Position numbers and translations under genes: made by a program. The notes under the pieces were generated by a model. It was given only the letters and a program-made list of their open reading frames with translations, was not told where the DNA came from and ran no database searches. Source: Sphingobium sp. OAS761 (lineage in GTDB: Bacteria > Pseudomonadota > Alphaproteobacteria > Sphingomonadales > Sphingomonadaceae). Taken from it: 64,000 nucleotides of DNA. The stretch covers positions 434,001 to 498,000 of the forward strand of contig NZ_JALJVY010000001.1 in assembly GCF_024168485.1 (NCBI RefSeq). Reading direction: 5' to 3'. Shown here piece after piece: positions 15,328-27,761 of this stretch. Numbering within the stretch: position 1 is the first letter of the stretch; each line of letters starts with the position of its first letter.

Positions 15328-17604
15328 ATGCCCAGCACGCCCGCAGCCGCCGCCCGCCAGATTCTCGTCCGCCTGCAGGAGGTGATGGCGTCTCGCACCA
15401 GTGCCCAGGCAAAGCTCAACAAGGTGGTGGAGATCATCGGCCAGTCGCTCTCGAGCGAAGTCTGCTCCATCTATCTGGTGCGCGAAGGGGTGCTGGAACT
15501 GTTCGCGACCCGCGGCCTCAAGCAGGAAGCGGTCCACGTCACCCGCATGGCGATGGGCGAAGGGCTGGTCGGGCTGATCGCGACGAACGTTGAGACGCTG
15601 AACCTGGACGAAGCCGCCGCACATCCCGACTTTTCCTATCGCCCCGAAACCGGCGAGGACCGGTTCCACAGTTTTGCAGGCGTTCCCATCGTCCGGCGGG
15701 AGCGCGCCATCGGCGTGCTGTGCGTGCAGCATGTCGAACCGCGCAAATATGAGGAAATAGAGATTGAGGCGCTCCAGACCGTCGCCATGGTGCTGTCGGA
15801 ACTGATCGCCAACGCGGAACTGGCCGACGACGGGCCGATGGACCTGCGCGTCACCGACACCGGCACGATCATGCTGCGCGGCCTGCAACTGGTCATGGGC
15901 ATGGCGCGCGGTCATGCGGTTTTTCACCAGCCGCGCGTGCATATCGAACATACGGTTGCGGAGGATACCGAGGCTGAGAGGCAGCGCGTGATTTCCGCCT
16001 TCACCAAGATGCGCGAGCAGATCGACCGGATGACCGGCGCGGCCGAGTTCGGCACCGAGGGCGAGCATCAGGAGGTGCTGGAGACCTACAAGATGTTCGC
16101 CTATGACGAGGGCTGGATCAGGCGGATCAACGAGGCGATTGACAGCGGCCTGACGGCGGAGGCGGCGATCGAGCGCGTGCAGCAGCGCACACGGATGCGG
16201 ATGCGCCAGATCGACGATCCGCTGCTTCAGGACCGGATGCACGACCTGGAGGATATGGCGAACCGCCTGCTGCGCATCGTGTCGGGCCAGCTGGGCACGG
16301 CGGCGACCATGGGCCTGCGGCAGGATGCCATCCTGATCGCCCGGAACCTGGGACCGGCCGAGCTGCTGGAATATGATCGCCGTCGTCTGAAGGGCGTGAT
16401 CCTCGAGGAAGGATCGCTCACCGCGCATGTCACCATCGTCGCGCGCGCCATGGGCGTGCCGGTGCTGGGCCGCGTGCGCGACATTCGCCATCAGGTGAAC
16501 GAAGGCGACCTGATCCTGATGGACGTCGTGGAAAATGCCCTGCTGATCCGCCCGAGCGCGGACATGGACGAGGCATTTGAAAACAAACTCCATGTCACGC
16601 AGAAGCGCCGCGCCGAATTTGCCGCGATGCGTGACCTGCCGTCGGTATCGGCGGACGGTCAGCGGGTCGAACTGATGGTCAATGCCGGCCTGCGCGAGGA
16701 CGCCCAGGCCCTGGACGTGGTGGGCGCGGACGGCATCGGCCTGTTCCGCACCGAGTTTCAGTTCCTGGTGTCGGCAACGCTGCCGCAACGGGAAAAACAG
16801 CAGCGGCTGTACAAGGACGTGCTGGACGCTGCGGGCGATCGTCCGGTCATTTTCCGTACTGTGGACATCGGCGGGGACAAGGCGTTGCCCTATATGCAGC
16901 GCGACGCCGACGAGGAACTGGAGGACAATCCGGCGATGGGGTGGCGCGCGTTGCGCCTGGCGCTGGAGCGCGAAGGGTTGATGAAGACCCAGGCCCGCGC
17001 GCTGCTGGAAGCGAGCGCCGGCAAGATGTTGCACGTCATGTTCCCGATGGTGTCCGAACCGTGGGAATATGACGCCGCGCGCGCGCTGGTCGAGCATCAG
17101 CGCGAGTGGCTCCAGCAGCAGCGCAAGAAGGTTCCCATCGCAATCCGTTACGGTGCCATGCTGGAAGTGCCGGCGCTGGCCGAAGTGCTGGACATCCTGT
17201 TGCCGCGCCTCGATTTCCTGTCGATCGGCACCAATGACCTGACGCAATTCCTGTTCGCTGCCGACCGTGCCCACCCCAAGCTGGCGGAACGCTATGACTG
17301 GCTGAGCATCGCCATCCTGCGCTTCATCGATCGCGTGGTGCGGACCTGTCATGACTACAAGGTGCCGGTCGGCGTTTGCGGCGAAATGGGCGGCCGGACG
17401 CTGGAGGCGATGGCGCTGGTCGGACTGGGCATTCGACGCCTGTCGATCACGCCCGCATCGGTCGGCCCGGTCAAGGCGATGATCCGCGCCATCGACGCGT
17501 CCGACTTGCAGGATGCGATGCGCGAATGGCTGGACAATGGCGTGCCCGACATTCGCGCGCGGCTTACGCGATGGGCCGTCGAACGGAATGTGGAACTGGG
17601 CTAA
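15328..17604 (+). CDS. ptsP: phosphoenolpyruvate-protein phosphotransferase of the nitrogen PTS (EI-Ntr)
   Basis: 758 residues. The N-terminal GAF sensor domain (about 20-165) is followed by the PEP-utilising enzyme I domains. The phosphorylated histidine is His367 in GSLTAHVTIVARAMG, and the PEP-binding barrel carries GIGLFRTEFQFL, FRTVDIGGDK and SIGTNDLTQFLFAADR. It transfers phosphate from PEP to NPr in the regulatory PTS, linking nitrogen and potassium status to gene control. ATG 15328 gives MPSTPAAAARQIL, the usual N-terminus; an in-frame ATG at 15226 would add 34 unrelated residues. A RodZ-like gene follows. Confidence 0.94.
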   Translation: MPSTPAAAARQILVRLQEVMASRTSAQAKLNKVVEIIGQSLSSEVCSIYLVREGVLELFATRGLKQEAVHVTRMAMGEGLVGLIATNVETLNLDEAAAHPDFSYRPETGEDRFHSFAGVPIVRRERAIGVLCVQHVEPRKYEEIEIEALQTVAMVLSELIANAELADDGPMDLRVTDTGTIMLRGLQLVMGMARGHAVFHQPRVHIEHTVAEDTEAERQRVISAFTKMREQIDRMTGAAEFGTEGEHQEVLETYKMFAYDEGWIRRINEAIDSGLTAEAAIERVQQRTRMRMRQIDDPLLQDRMHDLEDMANRLLRIVSGQLGTAATMGLRQDAILIARNLGPAELLEYDRRRLKGVILEEGSLTAHVTIVARAMGVPVLGRVRDIRHQVNEGDLILMDVVENALLIRPSADMDEAFENKLHVTQKRRAEFAAMRDLPSVSADGQRVELMVNAGLREDAQALDVVGADGIGLFRTEFQFLVSATLPQREKQQRLYKDVLDAAGDRPVIFRTVDIGGDKALPYMQRDADEELEDNPAMGWRALRLALEREGLMKTQARALLEASAGKMLHVMFPMVSEPWEYDAARALVEHQREWLQQQRKKVPIAIRYGAMLEVPALAEVLDILLPRLDFLSIGTNDLTQFLFAADRAHPKLAERYDWLSIAILRFIDRVVRTCHDYKVPVGVCGEMGGRTLEAMALVGLGIRRLSITPASVGPVKAMIRAIDASDLQDAMREWLDNGVPDIRARLTRWAVERNVELG

Positions 17605-17677
17605 TCGGTGGGATGCGGCGTTGACAATGCCTGTCCCCCAATGAGACAAGGCCAACCGACAAGCGTCGCGGAGCAGC

Positions 17678-18661
17678 ATGACAGACGAAGCAGAACAGCA
17701 GACCGGCGCGGACAGCGCGCCGGAGGTGCAGGCCAACAGCCCCGGTGCGAAGCTGCGGGTCGCGCGGGAAGCGCAGGGCCTTTCGGTGCAGGATATCGCC
17801 ACCCGGACCCGCATCGCCCAGCGGCAGTTGGAAGCAATCGAGCGGGACGATTATGCCGCCCTGCCGGGCATTCCCTATGCCGTTGGCTTCGCCCGCGCCT
17901 ATGCCCGTTCGATCGGTGTCGACGAAGTCATGATCGCCGCCGAAGTCCGTCAGGCGGTCAATGGAACGGACCTTGCCGCCAACCGCTACGAAGCGTTCGA
18001 GCCCGCCGACCCCGCGCGCGTTCCGCCCCGCCGTTTGGCCTGGGCCGTGGCGGCCATCGTCCTTCTGTTGATCGCAGGCTACACGCTCTGGCGGACCCAG
18101 TTGTTCACGCCGCCGCCCGGCGCCGATGTCGGCGGGCAGGAAGAACAGGCGCAGTCGGCGGCGGTCGTCCCCGCCGCGGCGCCGGTTCCGGCCGCCGTTC
18201 AGCCCGTATTGTTCACCGCGACCGACGATGTCTGGTTGCGGATCTATGACGAGACGGGAGAAAGGTTGAAGGACGGGATCATGAAGAAGGGGGAAAGCTA
18301 CACGCTACCCTCCAACGCCCGCAATCCCATGATATTGACCGGACGGCCGCAGGCACTGGCCGTGACAGTGGGCGGCAAGCCGGTTGCGCCGCTGGGCGCG
18401 GCCGACCGGACGATCGCGGACGTGCCCGTTTCCGCAGCAGCCTTGCTGGCGCGCGGCACGCCTGCCGCGAACCAGACCGTCGCGCCATCGCCCGCGCGCA
18501 GCGCTGCGCCCGCGCCGCGACCTGCGCCGCGCCGCGTCCGTCCGGCAGTCACCGTCCCGGAACCCGCTCTGTCAAGTGCCCCGGCACCGGCACCGGCACC
18601 GGCTGCGGCCGTCCCGGCGCCCGCGCCTTCGGCGGCAGACGGCACATCCGCGCAGCCCTGA
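17678..18661 (+). CDS. RodZ-like helix-turn-helix membrane protein
   Basis: 327 residues. An N-terminal HTH_25 domain (residues 25-90, with GAKLRVAREAQGLSVQDIA) is followed by a single membrane segment at about 120-140 (LAWAVAAIVLLLIAGYTLW). The periplasmic beta domain is DUF4115-like (DDVWLRIYDETGERLKDG and MILTGRPQALAVTVGG). The C-terminal tail is alanine/proline rich, with a CCGGCA microrepeat. This is the architecture of RodZ, which links MreB to the cell envelope. No mreB is nearby, so the role is by family only. Confidence 0.85.
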   Translation: MTDEAEQQTGADSAPEVQANSPGAKLRVAREAQGLSVQDIATRTRIAQRQLEAIERDDYAALPGIPYAVGFARAYARSIGVDEVMIAAEVRQAVNGTDLAANRYEAFEPADPARVPPRRLAWAVAAIVLLLIAGYTLWRTQLFTPPPGADVGGQEEQAQSAAVVPAAAPVPAAVQPVLFTATDDVWLRIYDETGERLKDGIMKKGESYTLPSNARNPMILTGRPQALAVTVGGKPVAPLGAADRTIADVPVSAAALLARGTPAANQTVAPSPARSAAPAPRPAPRRVRPAVTVPEPALSSAPAPAPAPAAAVPAPAPSAADGTSAQP

Positions 18662-18745
18662 TCGGCGCCATGCAGACGTAAGTCGCGCTTTACGGCGCGG
18701 AATATCGCCTTATGGTTAAGGCACAGGCATTAGTCGGGGATCATC

Positions 18746-19696
18746 ATGCGTAACCTTTTCTTTGCGACGGCTGCGCGGGCGGGCGCGGTGCTCGCGCTGA
18801 GCGCGCCGCTCCTGCTGGCGACAGCGACACCGTCGACGGCGCAAAGCGTGTCGGTGGAGGGCCGGGTCGGCCGCCTGGAAAAGGAGATGCGCGCGGTCCA
18901 GCGAAAGGTTTTCCCGGCAGGCGCGCCGGTGGAGGCCGAAATCACCCGGCCCGCGACCAGCGCGCCGGCGCCCGGCACGCCTGCGTCCACGCCCGTGTCC
19001 GACCTGATGGCGCGGGTAGGGGCGCTGGAATCGCAACTGGCTTCCGTGACCGGGCAGGTCGAGGAAAATAGTTTCAAGCTTCGCCAGTTGGAGGAAGCGT
19101 TCAACAAATATAAGGCCGATGCCGAAAGCCGGTCGCTGCCGCCCGAAGCGCCGGTAGCCGCAAAACCCGCAGTCACAGCGCCGGTTGAAGACACGCCTGC
19201 ACCCGTCGCGGCGAAGCCGGTGCCAAAGCCCGCCGCCGCACCCTCCGCCGGTGCGAGCGACGCGCGCAAGGCCGCAGTCGCGGCGGTCGAAAGGCCGGAA
19301 ACCGGTGACGCGGCCAATGACGCCTATACTTATGGTTTCCGGCTGTGGGACGCCAAATTCTATCCCGAGGCGCAGGCGCAGCTGAAGGCCACGGTCGACA
19401 AATATGGCAGCAACTCGGTCGCGAGCCGCGCGCAGAACCTGCTTGGCCGGGCCTATCTCGACGATGGCAAGCCGGCGCTCGCGTCCGTCGCCTTCTACGA
19501 AAATTACCAGAAGCGGCCGCGCGGGGACCGCGCACCGGACAGCCTGGCCTATCTGGGCGAGGCACTGATCCAGCTCAAGAAGCCGGCTGACGCCTGCAAG
19601 GTCTATCAGGAACTGGAGCAGGTCTATGGCGACAGCCTCTCCGCCAGCTTGCGCGGCATGATGGACAAGGGCCGCACGCGGGCGAAGTGCAACTGA
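18746..19696 (+). CDS. cpoB: Tol-Pal-associated TPR protein CpoB (YbgF)
   Basis: 316 residues. A signal peptide (cleavage near residue 32, STAQS) is followed by a coiled-coil region with VEGRVGRLEKEMRAVQRK and VGALESQLASVTGQV, a proline/alanine linker and a C-terminal TPR domain (residues 190-315: AYTYGFRLWDAKFYPEAQAQLKA in two parts and further repeats). This is the CpoB layout: a periplasmic protein coordinating Tol-Pal function with peptidoglycan synthesis at division. tolA/pal are not in the window. The last bases overlap tilS, and a CtrA-type half-site lies at 18712-18719. Confidence 0.85.
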   Translation: MRNLFFATAARAGAVLALSAPLLLATATPSTAQSVSVEGRVGRLEKEMRAVQRKVFPAGAPVEAEITRPATSAPAPGTPASTPVSDLMARVGALESQLASVTGQVEENSFKLRQLEEAFNKYKADAESRSLPPEAPVAAKPAVTAPVEDTPAPVAAKPVPKPAAAPSAGASDARKAAVAAVERPETGDAANDAYTYGFRLWDAKFYPEAQAQLKATVDKYGSNSVASRAQNLLGRAYLDDGKPALASVAFYENYQKRPRGDRAPDSLAYLGEALIQLKKPADACKVYQELEQVYGDSLSASLRGMMDKGRTRAKCN

Positions 19697-20637
19697 CCAG
19701 CGACGCGGACGGGCTGCTGGCGGGGCTGATCGCCGCCACGGCCGCTCTTGTCGAAGGTCATGACAGCGCGCACTTCGGCATCGCCGTGTCGGGCGGGCCC
19801 GACAGCATGGCCTTGCTCGATCTGGCCATGACGGCCTTTCCGGGCCGCGTGGCGGCGATAACCGTCGATCACGGATTGCGACCCGAAGCCGCGGCCGAAG
19901 CCCGGGCCGTCGCCCTGTGGTGCGCGCGCCACACTATGCCCCACACTATCGCCGTGCCCGACGACCCGGTAAGCGGCAATGTGCAGGCATGGGCCCGTGC
20001 CCAGCGTTACCGGCTGATCGAGCGGTGGCGGGTGGCGGGCAACATCGACTGGATCATGACCGCGCATCATGCCGACGATCAACTGGAAACGCTGCTGATG
20101 CGGCTCAACCGGGGAGCGGGCGTCGGGGGCCTGGCCGGCGTGCGGGGACGGTCGGGGCGGGTGATCCGTCCGCTGCTTGGTGTCCGCAAGGCGGCGCTTC
20201 TGGCCCACGTCCGGGCGCGGGGCCTGCCCCATGCCGAAGATCCGTCGAACGCCGATCCGCGGTTCGACCGGGCGAGTCTGCGGGCGGCGCTGGGCGACGT
20301 CGCCTGGCTGGATCGGGAGGGAGCCGTGCGCAGCGCCGCGGCGCTGGCGGAAGCGGAGGCGGCGCTGGAGTGGACGGTGGAGGACCTTGCCAAGCAGCGC
20401 GTTCTGCCGACCGGCGATGGCTGGTCGCTCGATCCCGCCGGCCTGCCGCGCGAATATCTGCGCCGTCTGCTGCTGCGCATGATCGCCTGTGCCGAACCGG
20501 AAGCGAAGATGCCGCGCGGAGAGGCGCTGGATCGGGCGATCGCCACTGCGGCCCGGGGCGAACAGGCGAGTCTTGGCAATTTGCTGCTGAAAGGTGGCCC
20601 GATGTGGGTTCTTACATCGGCGCCACCCAGACGTTGA
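19687..20637 (+). CDS. tilS: tRNA(Ile)-lysidine synthetase
   Basis: 316 residues. It modifies C34 of the CAU-anticodon isoleucine tRNA to lysidine, an essential step. The PP-loop motif SGGPDS is at residues 35-40; TVDHGLR and TAHHADDQLETLLMRLNRG follow, with DPSNADPRFDRASLR further on. The protein is short and lacks most of the C-terminal TilS domains of E. coli, as is common in alphaproteobacteria. The start is GTG 19687, inside the last ten bases of cpoB, which indicates translational coupling. Confidence 0.93.
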   Translation: MQLTSDADGLLAGLIAATAALVEGHDSAHFGIAVSGGPDSMALLDLAMTAFPGRVAAITVDHGLRPEAAAEARAVALWCARHTMPHTIAVPDDPVSGNVQAWARAQRYRLIERWRVAGNIDWIMTAHHADDQLETLLMRLNRGAGVGGLAGVRGRSGRVIRPLLGVRKAALLAHVRARGLPHAEDPSNADPRFDRASLRAALGDVAWLDREGAVRSAAALAEAEAALEWTVEDLAKQRVLPTGDGWSLDPAGLPREYLRRLLLRMIACAEPEAKMPRGEALDRAIATAARGEQASLGNLLLKGGPMWVLTSAPPRR

Positions 20638-20769
20638 CGAGACGTACGGCAAAAAGTTCCACCGCTGAACGCATGCGGGCCACCATCTGCCTTTTTATCG
20701 CGGTGCAATGACCTTTCCTTAACAGGTGAGATGGTTAATCATAGCAGCGTTAATGCGGGGATTTGCACG

Positions 20770-20961
20770 ATGGTGGAATTTGCGGCCCTTACCTACGGCC
20801 TGTTGACGAGTGTCATTCTTTCGGCGGCGCAGCGAAACCGGAGGCTCCGGCAACCGCATCCGCCGATGCTCTGCTACGCCGGCTATCTTCTGTGCGGCCT
20901 GTCCGCGGGCGCGGCGCTGGCGTTGGGATATGTCGCCCTGTCGCAATTGTCCGGCGCATGA
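20770..20961 (+). CDS. small predicted membrane protein
   Basis: 63 residues with two hydrophobic segments, EFAALTYGLLTSVIL and CYAGYLLCGLSAGAALALGYVAL split by a basic stretch AQRNRRLR, giving a likely hairpin in the inner membrane. GGGG lies 9 bases before ATG 20770. An earlier in-frame ATG at 20731 would add 13 polar residues. It lies 63 bases before ftsH. No family is recognised; coding is supported by frame use and topology only. Confidence 0.45.
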   Translation: MVEFAALTYGLLTSVILSAAQRNRRLRQPHPPMLCYAGYLLCGLSAGAALALGYVALSQLSGA

Positions 20962-20974
20962 CGGCTTTCGTCCG

Positions 20975-21005
20975 CTTGCGCTTTTAGGGGCATATCCTAT
21001 CTTGG
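20975..21005 (+). promoter_or_regulatory. RpoH-type heat-shock promoter of ftsH
   Basis: CTTG (20975-20978), 17 bases, then CCTATCTTGG (20996-21005) matches the alphaproteobacterial sigma-32 consensus CTTG-N17/18-CYTAT-T--G at every defined position. It lies 20 bases upstream of the ftsH start. FtsH is a classic sigma-32 regulon member, so the placement is meaningful. Confidence 0.7.
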
Positions 21006-21024
21006 CGGGTGAAAGAGAGTAAAA

Positions 21025-22971
<1,947 letters not shown>

Positions 22972-22992
22972 CGGCAGGGTTCTTGAAACGGC

Positions 22993-23022
22993 AAGGGCGC
23001 GGCGAAGGTCGCGCCCTTTTTT
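22993..23022 (+). terminator. rho-independent terminator after ftsH
   Basis: AAGGGCGCG (22993-23001) pairs with CGCGCCCTT (23010-23018) around an 8-base loop, continuing into TTTT. It lies 22 bases after the ftsH stop. Confidence 0.85.
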
Positions 23023-23079
23023 CGTGCCCTTGGGGTGAGGATGCCCACGGGCAGGGGCGCAAGCGGCCCGCGCAATTAA

Positions 23080-24651
<1,572 letters not shown>

Positions 24652-24663
24652 GGGGCGGGCGGC

Positions 24664-25839
24664 ATGACGCCCGGCGCCCGGGTGCAGGCCGCAATCGACC
24701 TGCTGGATGCCATCATCGTCGCCGCGCGCGATGGCGGACCGGCCGCCGATACGTTGATCGCCCGCTATTTCAAGGAACGGCGCTATGCCGGGTCGCGCGA
24801 CCGGCGAGCGGTGCGCGACCATGTTTACGACGCGATCCGGCGGACGGCGGACCGGCCTCGGGACGGCCGCGCCGCGATGGTCGGGCTGGCACGCGATCAG
24901 ACCGAGCTGGCAGCCTGTTTCGACGGGTCTACCCACGCGCCGGTGCCGATCGAGCCGGGCGAGGAGGGTGCCGATGCGGGCGCGGTTCCCGCCTGGCTCC
25001 AGCCGTTGATGGCCATTCCGGTGGAGCAGGACAGGCTGCTGGGCCGCGCGCCGGTCGACCTGCGGGTGAACCGGCTGAAGGCGGACCCCGCCGACATCCG
25101 CCCGCTATTTCCGGACGCTGCCGCGGTCGAAGGACTGCCCGACGCTCTGCGCCTGCCAGAAGGCTATCCGGTGGAGCAGCATGTCGCGTGGAAGGATGGA
25201 CGAGTCGAGGTTCAGGACAGCGGCAGCCAGATGATCGCCGCCGCCTGCGGCGCGCGCGCGGGCATGACCGTCATTGACCTATGTGCCGGGGCAGGGGGCA
25301 AGACATTGGCGCTCGCCGCTGCCATGGCTGGCAACGGGCGCCTGATCGCGGCCGACACGATAAGGGCGCGGCTGGCACGCCTCGGGCCGCGCGCGGAGCG
25401 GGCGGGGGCCGGCTTTGTCGAGACGTTGCTGCTGGACCAGGGGCATGAGGCGCGCGCGCTCGAGAGCCTGAACGGGCAGGCGGACGTGGTGCTGGTCGAC
25501 GCGCCCTGTTCGGGGACGGGAACATGGCGCCGCAATCCTGAGGCGCGCTGGCGCCTGACCCCGGCCCGTCTCGACCGGCTGGTGTCGGAACAGGCCCGCA
25601 TCCTTGATTTTGCCGCGCCGCTCGTGGCGCCCGGCGCAATGCTCGTCTATGCGACCTGCGCGCTCACCGACCGGGAAGGGTGCGATCAGGTCGACGCCTT
25701 TCTGGATCGCCATCGCGGTTTTCGGGCCGAACCGGTCGATGCTCCAACCGGACGGGCTCATGGCCGGGGTTGGCTGATGACGCCAGGGCATGATAGCAGT
25801 GACGGCTTCTACTTCGCACGGCTGCGCCGGGGGGCGTGA
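24664..25839 (+). CDS. RsmB/NOP-family 16S rRNA m5C methyltransferase
   Basis: 391 residues. SAM-dependent RNA cytosine-C5 methyltransferase. An N-terminal NusB-like helical region is followed by the Rossmann core with [15 protein letters not shown] (SAM loop), [19 protein letters not shown] (motif IV, Cys282) and VYATCAL (motif VI, nucleophile Cys332). Both cysteines are needed in this family. The most likely target is C967 of 16S rRNA. It starts 12 bases after guaB, so probably lies in the same transcript. Confidence 0.88.
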   Translation: MTPGARVQAAIDLLDAIIVAARDGGPAADTLIARYFKERRYAGSRDRRAVRDHVYDAIRRTADRPRDGRAAMVGLARDQTELAACFDGSTHAPVPIEPGEEGADAGAVPAWLQPLMAIPVEQDRLLGRAPVDLRVNRLKADPADIRPLFPDAAAVEGLPDALRLPEGYPVEQHVAWKDGRVEVQDSGSQMIAAACGARAGMTVIDLCAGAGGKTLALAAAMAGNGRLIAADTIRARLARLGPRAERAGAGFVETLLLDQGHEARALESLNGQADVVLVDAPCSGTGTWRRNPEARWRLTPARLDRLVSEQARILDFAAPLVAPGAMLVYATCALTDREGCDQVDAFLDRHRGFRAEPVDAPTGRAHGRGWLMTPGHDSSDGFYFARLRRGA

Positions 25840-25916
25840 AACAGAGCATGGACAAGCGGGTGCAAAAGCGCGAGGATTGTCCCGATTCAGCGCCTGAAAC
25901 ATGGCTGGAGATTTTG

Positions 25917-26435
25917 ATGCGCCTTACCCCTGCCTCCCTTGCCCTTGCCGTCCTGCTGACGAGCGTGTCGAGTGTCGGATACAGCCAGCGCCCGGACAGT
26001 CAGATCAGCCCTCAATCGGTGGAGTGGCAGAAGGCCGGAGAAGCGGCCCGCAGGGCAGGCAATCTGGCCGGTGCGACCGACGCGCTGGAAAGCGCGCTGG
26101 CCGTCGATCCCCGCAATCGCGCCGCCTATATCGAACTGGCGGAGGTCGCCCGGGCGCAGGGTCTGCAAGGCAAGGCGATCCGCCTCTACAAGGATGCGCT
26201 GCTGCTAGACCCGACCGACGTGACCGCACTTGCCGGACAGGGTGAGGCGATGATGGAGAAAGGGGCGGTGGCGCGCGCCAAGGAAGTGCTGGCCCAAGCC
26301 CAGAAGCTGTGCAAGGCGGATTGCGCGCCGGTCGGCAAGCTGGCCGCAGCGATCCAGAAAGGACCGCCCGCCGTTGCCATGACCAACAAGGATGCGGTGC
26401 CCGCGCCGCAATCCGCGCCGACAGAACGGCCCTAA
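25917..26435 (+). CDS. secreted TPR protein of unknown role
   Basis: 172 residues. A signal peptide (residues 1-25, ending VGYSQ) is followed by about three tetratricopeptide units ([62 protein letters not shown]) and an unstructured tail with two cysteines nearby. Start ATG 25917 has GGAG six bases upstream. Periplasmic scaffold or assembly factor is likely by fold. It converges on hemW with overlapping stop codons (26432-26435). Confidence 0.75.
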   Translation: MRLTPASLALAVLLTSVSSVGYSQRPDSQISPQSVEWQKAGEAARRAGNLAGATDALESALAVDPRNRAAYIELAEVARAQGLQGKAIRLYKDALLLDPTDVTALAGQGEAMMEKGAVARAKEVLAQAQKLCKADCAPVGKLAAAIQKGPPAVAMTNKDAVPAPQSAPTERP

Positions 26436-27619
26436 ACCGCCACGATTTCGGGCAGGATCGCGTCGAGCAGGAGCATGCCGGCGGCCATCACCTGCAAGTG
26501 CACGCCCCGTCGGTGGAGCAGGCCGAGGCCGACAAGCTGGTCGATCCGTCGATCGTCGACCAGATCGGTCGGCGCGATGCCGGACAGGGCGGCGATCCGG
26601 GCGAGGTCGACGCCTTCGGTCAGTCGCAAGCCCATCAGCAGCGCTTCGCGCGCCCGATCCTGTCCGGTCAGCACATCCTCGCCTTGCGTCCCCTGGCCAT
26701 TGCGCGCGATCGCGTCCATCCAGTTTTCGGGTTTTTTGTGGCGCAGCGTCGCCACGCCTGCGCGCCGTCCATGTGCGCCGGGGCCGATGCCGGCATAGTC
26801 GCCGTAGCGCCAGTAAGTCAGATTATGGCGGCTTTCCTGACCTGGACGGGCATGGTTGCTGATTTCGTAGGCGGAAATGCCGGCCGCGCCGGTCATGGCC
26901 TGTGTCAGCTCGTAAAGCGTCGCGCCATGGTCGGGATCGGCGGGGGTCAGCTTGCCCTGCTGGACAAGCGTGGCGAAGCGCGTGCCAGGCTCTATCGTAA
27001 GCTGGTATAGCGAGAGATGGCCGGTGCCGAAGGCCAAAGCGCGGGCCAGTTCGGCTTGCCAGTCCGCCTCGCTCTGACCCGGACGGGCGTAGATGATGTC
27101 GAAGCTGACCCGGTCGAACACAGCCTGCGCGGTGTCGAGCGCGGCCAGCCCCTCCGCCACGTCATGGGCGCGGCCCAGGAAATGCAGCGCTTCATTGTCG
27201 AGCGCCTGGAGCCCCAGCGACACGCGGTTGACCCCGGCGGCGGCGATGTCGGCGAAGCGGGCCGCCTCGACGCTGTTGGGGTTTGCCTCCAAGGTGATCT
27301 CCATGTCGGGGGTGAAGCCCCAATGCGCCTGCGCGGCGGCGATCAGCGCCTCCACCAGCGCGGGCGGCATGAGCGACGGCGTGCCCCCGCCGAAGAAGAT
27401 GGACGACAGCGGCCGCCCGCCGGTCCGCGCTGCCTCATATGCCATGTCCGTCAGCAGCGCCGCTTCCCACCTCGCTGTGTCGATCCGATCACGGACATGA
27501 CTGTTAAAATCGCAATAGGGGCATTTGGATACGCAAAAGGGCCAGTGGATATACAGCGCTTGGGCGTCGGTACGGACATGGGCTGGGGCCGTTGCGATTT
27601 GGCGGGAATGAGACGACAT
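26432..27619 (-). CDS. hemW: HemW-type radical SAM protein (coproporphyrinogen III oxidase-like)
   Basis: 395 residues. The radical SAM motif CxxxCxxC is Cys29, Cys33 and Cys36 in [50 protein letters not shown] and [14 protein letters not shown] [10 protein letters not shown] follow in order, with the HemN C-terminal domain after ENWMDAI. HemW proteins are heme chaperones rather than true oxidases. The start ATG 27619 is chosen for homology; upstream codons read antisense to the neighbouring lipoprotein gene. It is on the same strand as rdgB and rph but separated by an opposite-strand gene. Confidence 0.9.
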   Translation of the reverse strand: MSSHSRQIATAPAHVRTDAQALYIHWPFCVSKCPYCDFNSHVRDRIDTARWEAALLTDMAYEAARTGGRPLSSIFFGGGTPSLMPPALVEALIAAAQAHWGFTPDMEITLEANPNSVEAARFADIAAAGVNRVSLGLQALDNEALHFLGRAHDVAEGLAALDTAQAVFDRVSFDIIYARPGQSEADWQAELARALAFGTGHLSLYQLTIEPGTRFATLVQQGKLTPADPDHGATLYELTQAMTGAAGISAYEISNHARPGQESRHNLTYWRYGDYAGIGPGAHGRRAGVATLRHKKPENWMDAIARNGQGTQGEDVLTGQDRAREALLMGLRLTEGVDLARIAALSGIAPTDLVDDRRIDQLVGLGLLHRRGVHLQVMAAGMLLLDAILPEIVAV

Positions 27620-27761
27620 GGCTGGGGGCAGCCCTAAAGCGTTTTGGTGCGCTCCGCTATGGGCAGCGATGCTGCTGGCGAGCGCGGCCCCATAGGGGGC
27701 GATGGATATTTCCTTGGGTAGCGCGCATTGGACAGGGACAAGTCGCCAGAAGGAGAAGAGG

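Noticed and set aside
15307..17814. 835-codon minus-strand frame opposite ptsP
   Set aside because: It is the reverse of a high-GC gene with intact EI-Ntr motifs; the translated antisense is rich in His, Arg and Gln with no domain.
18586..18605. CCGGCA triplicate repeat
   Set aside because: Lies in the alanine/proline tail of the RodZ-like protein; ordinary low-complexity coding sequence.
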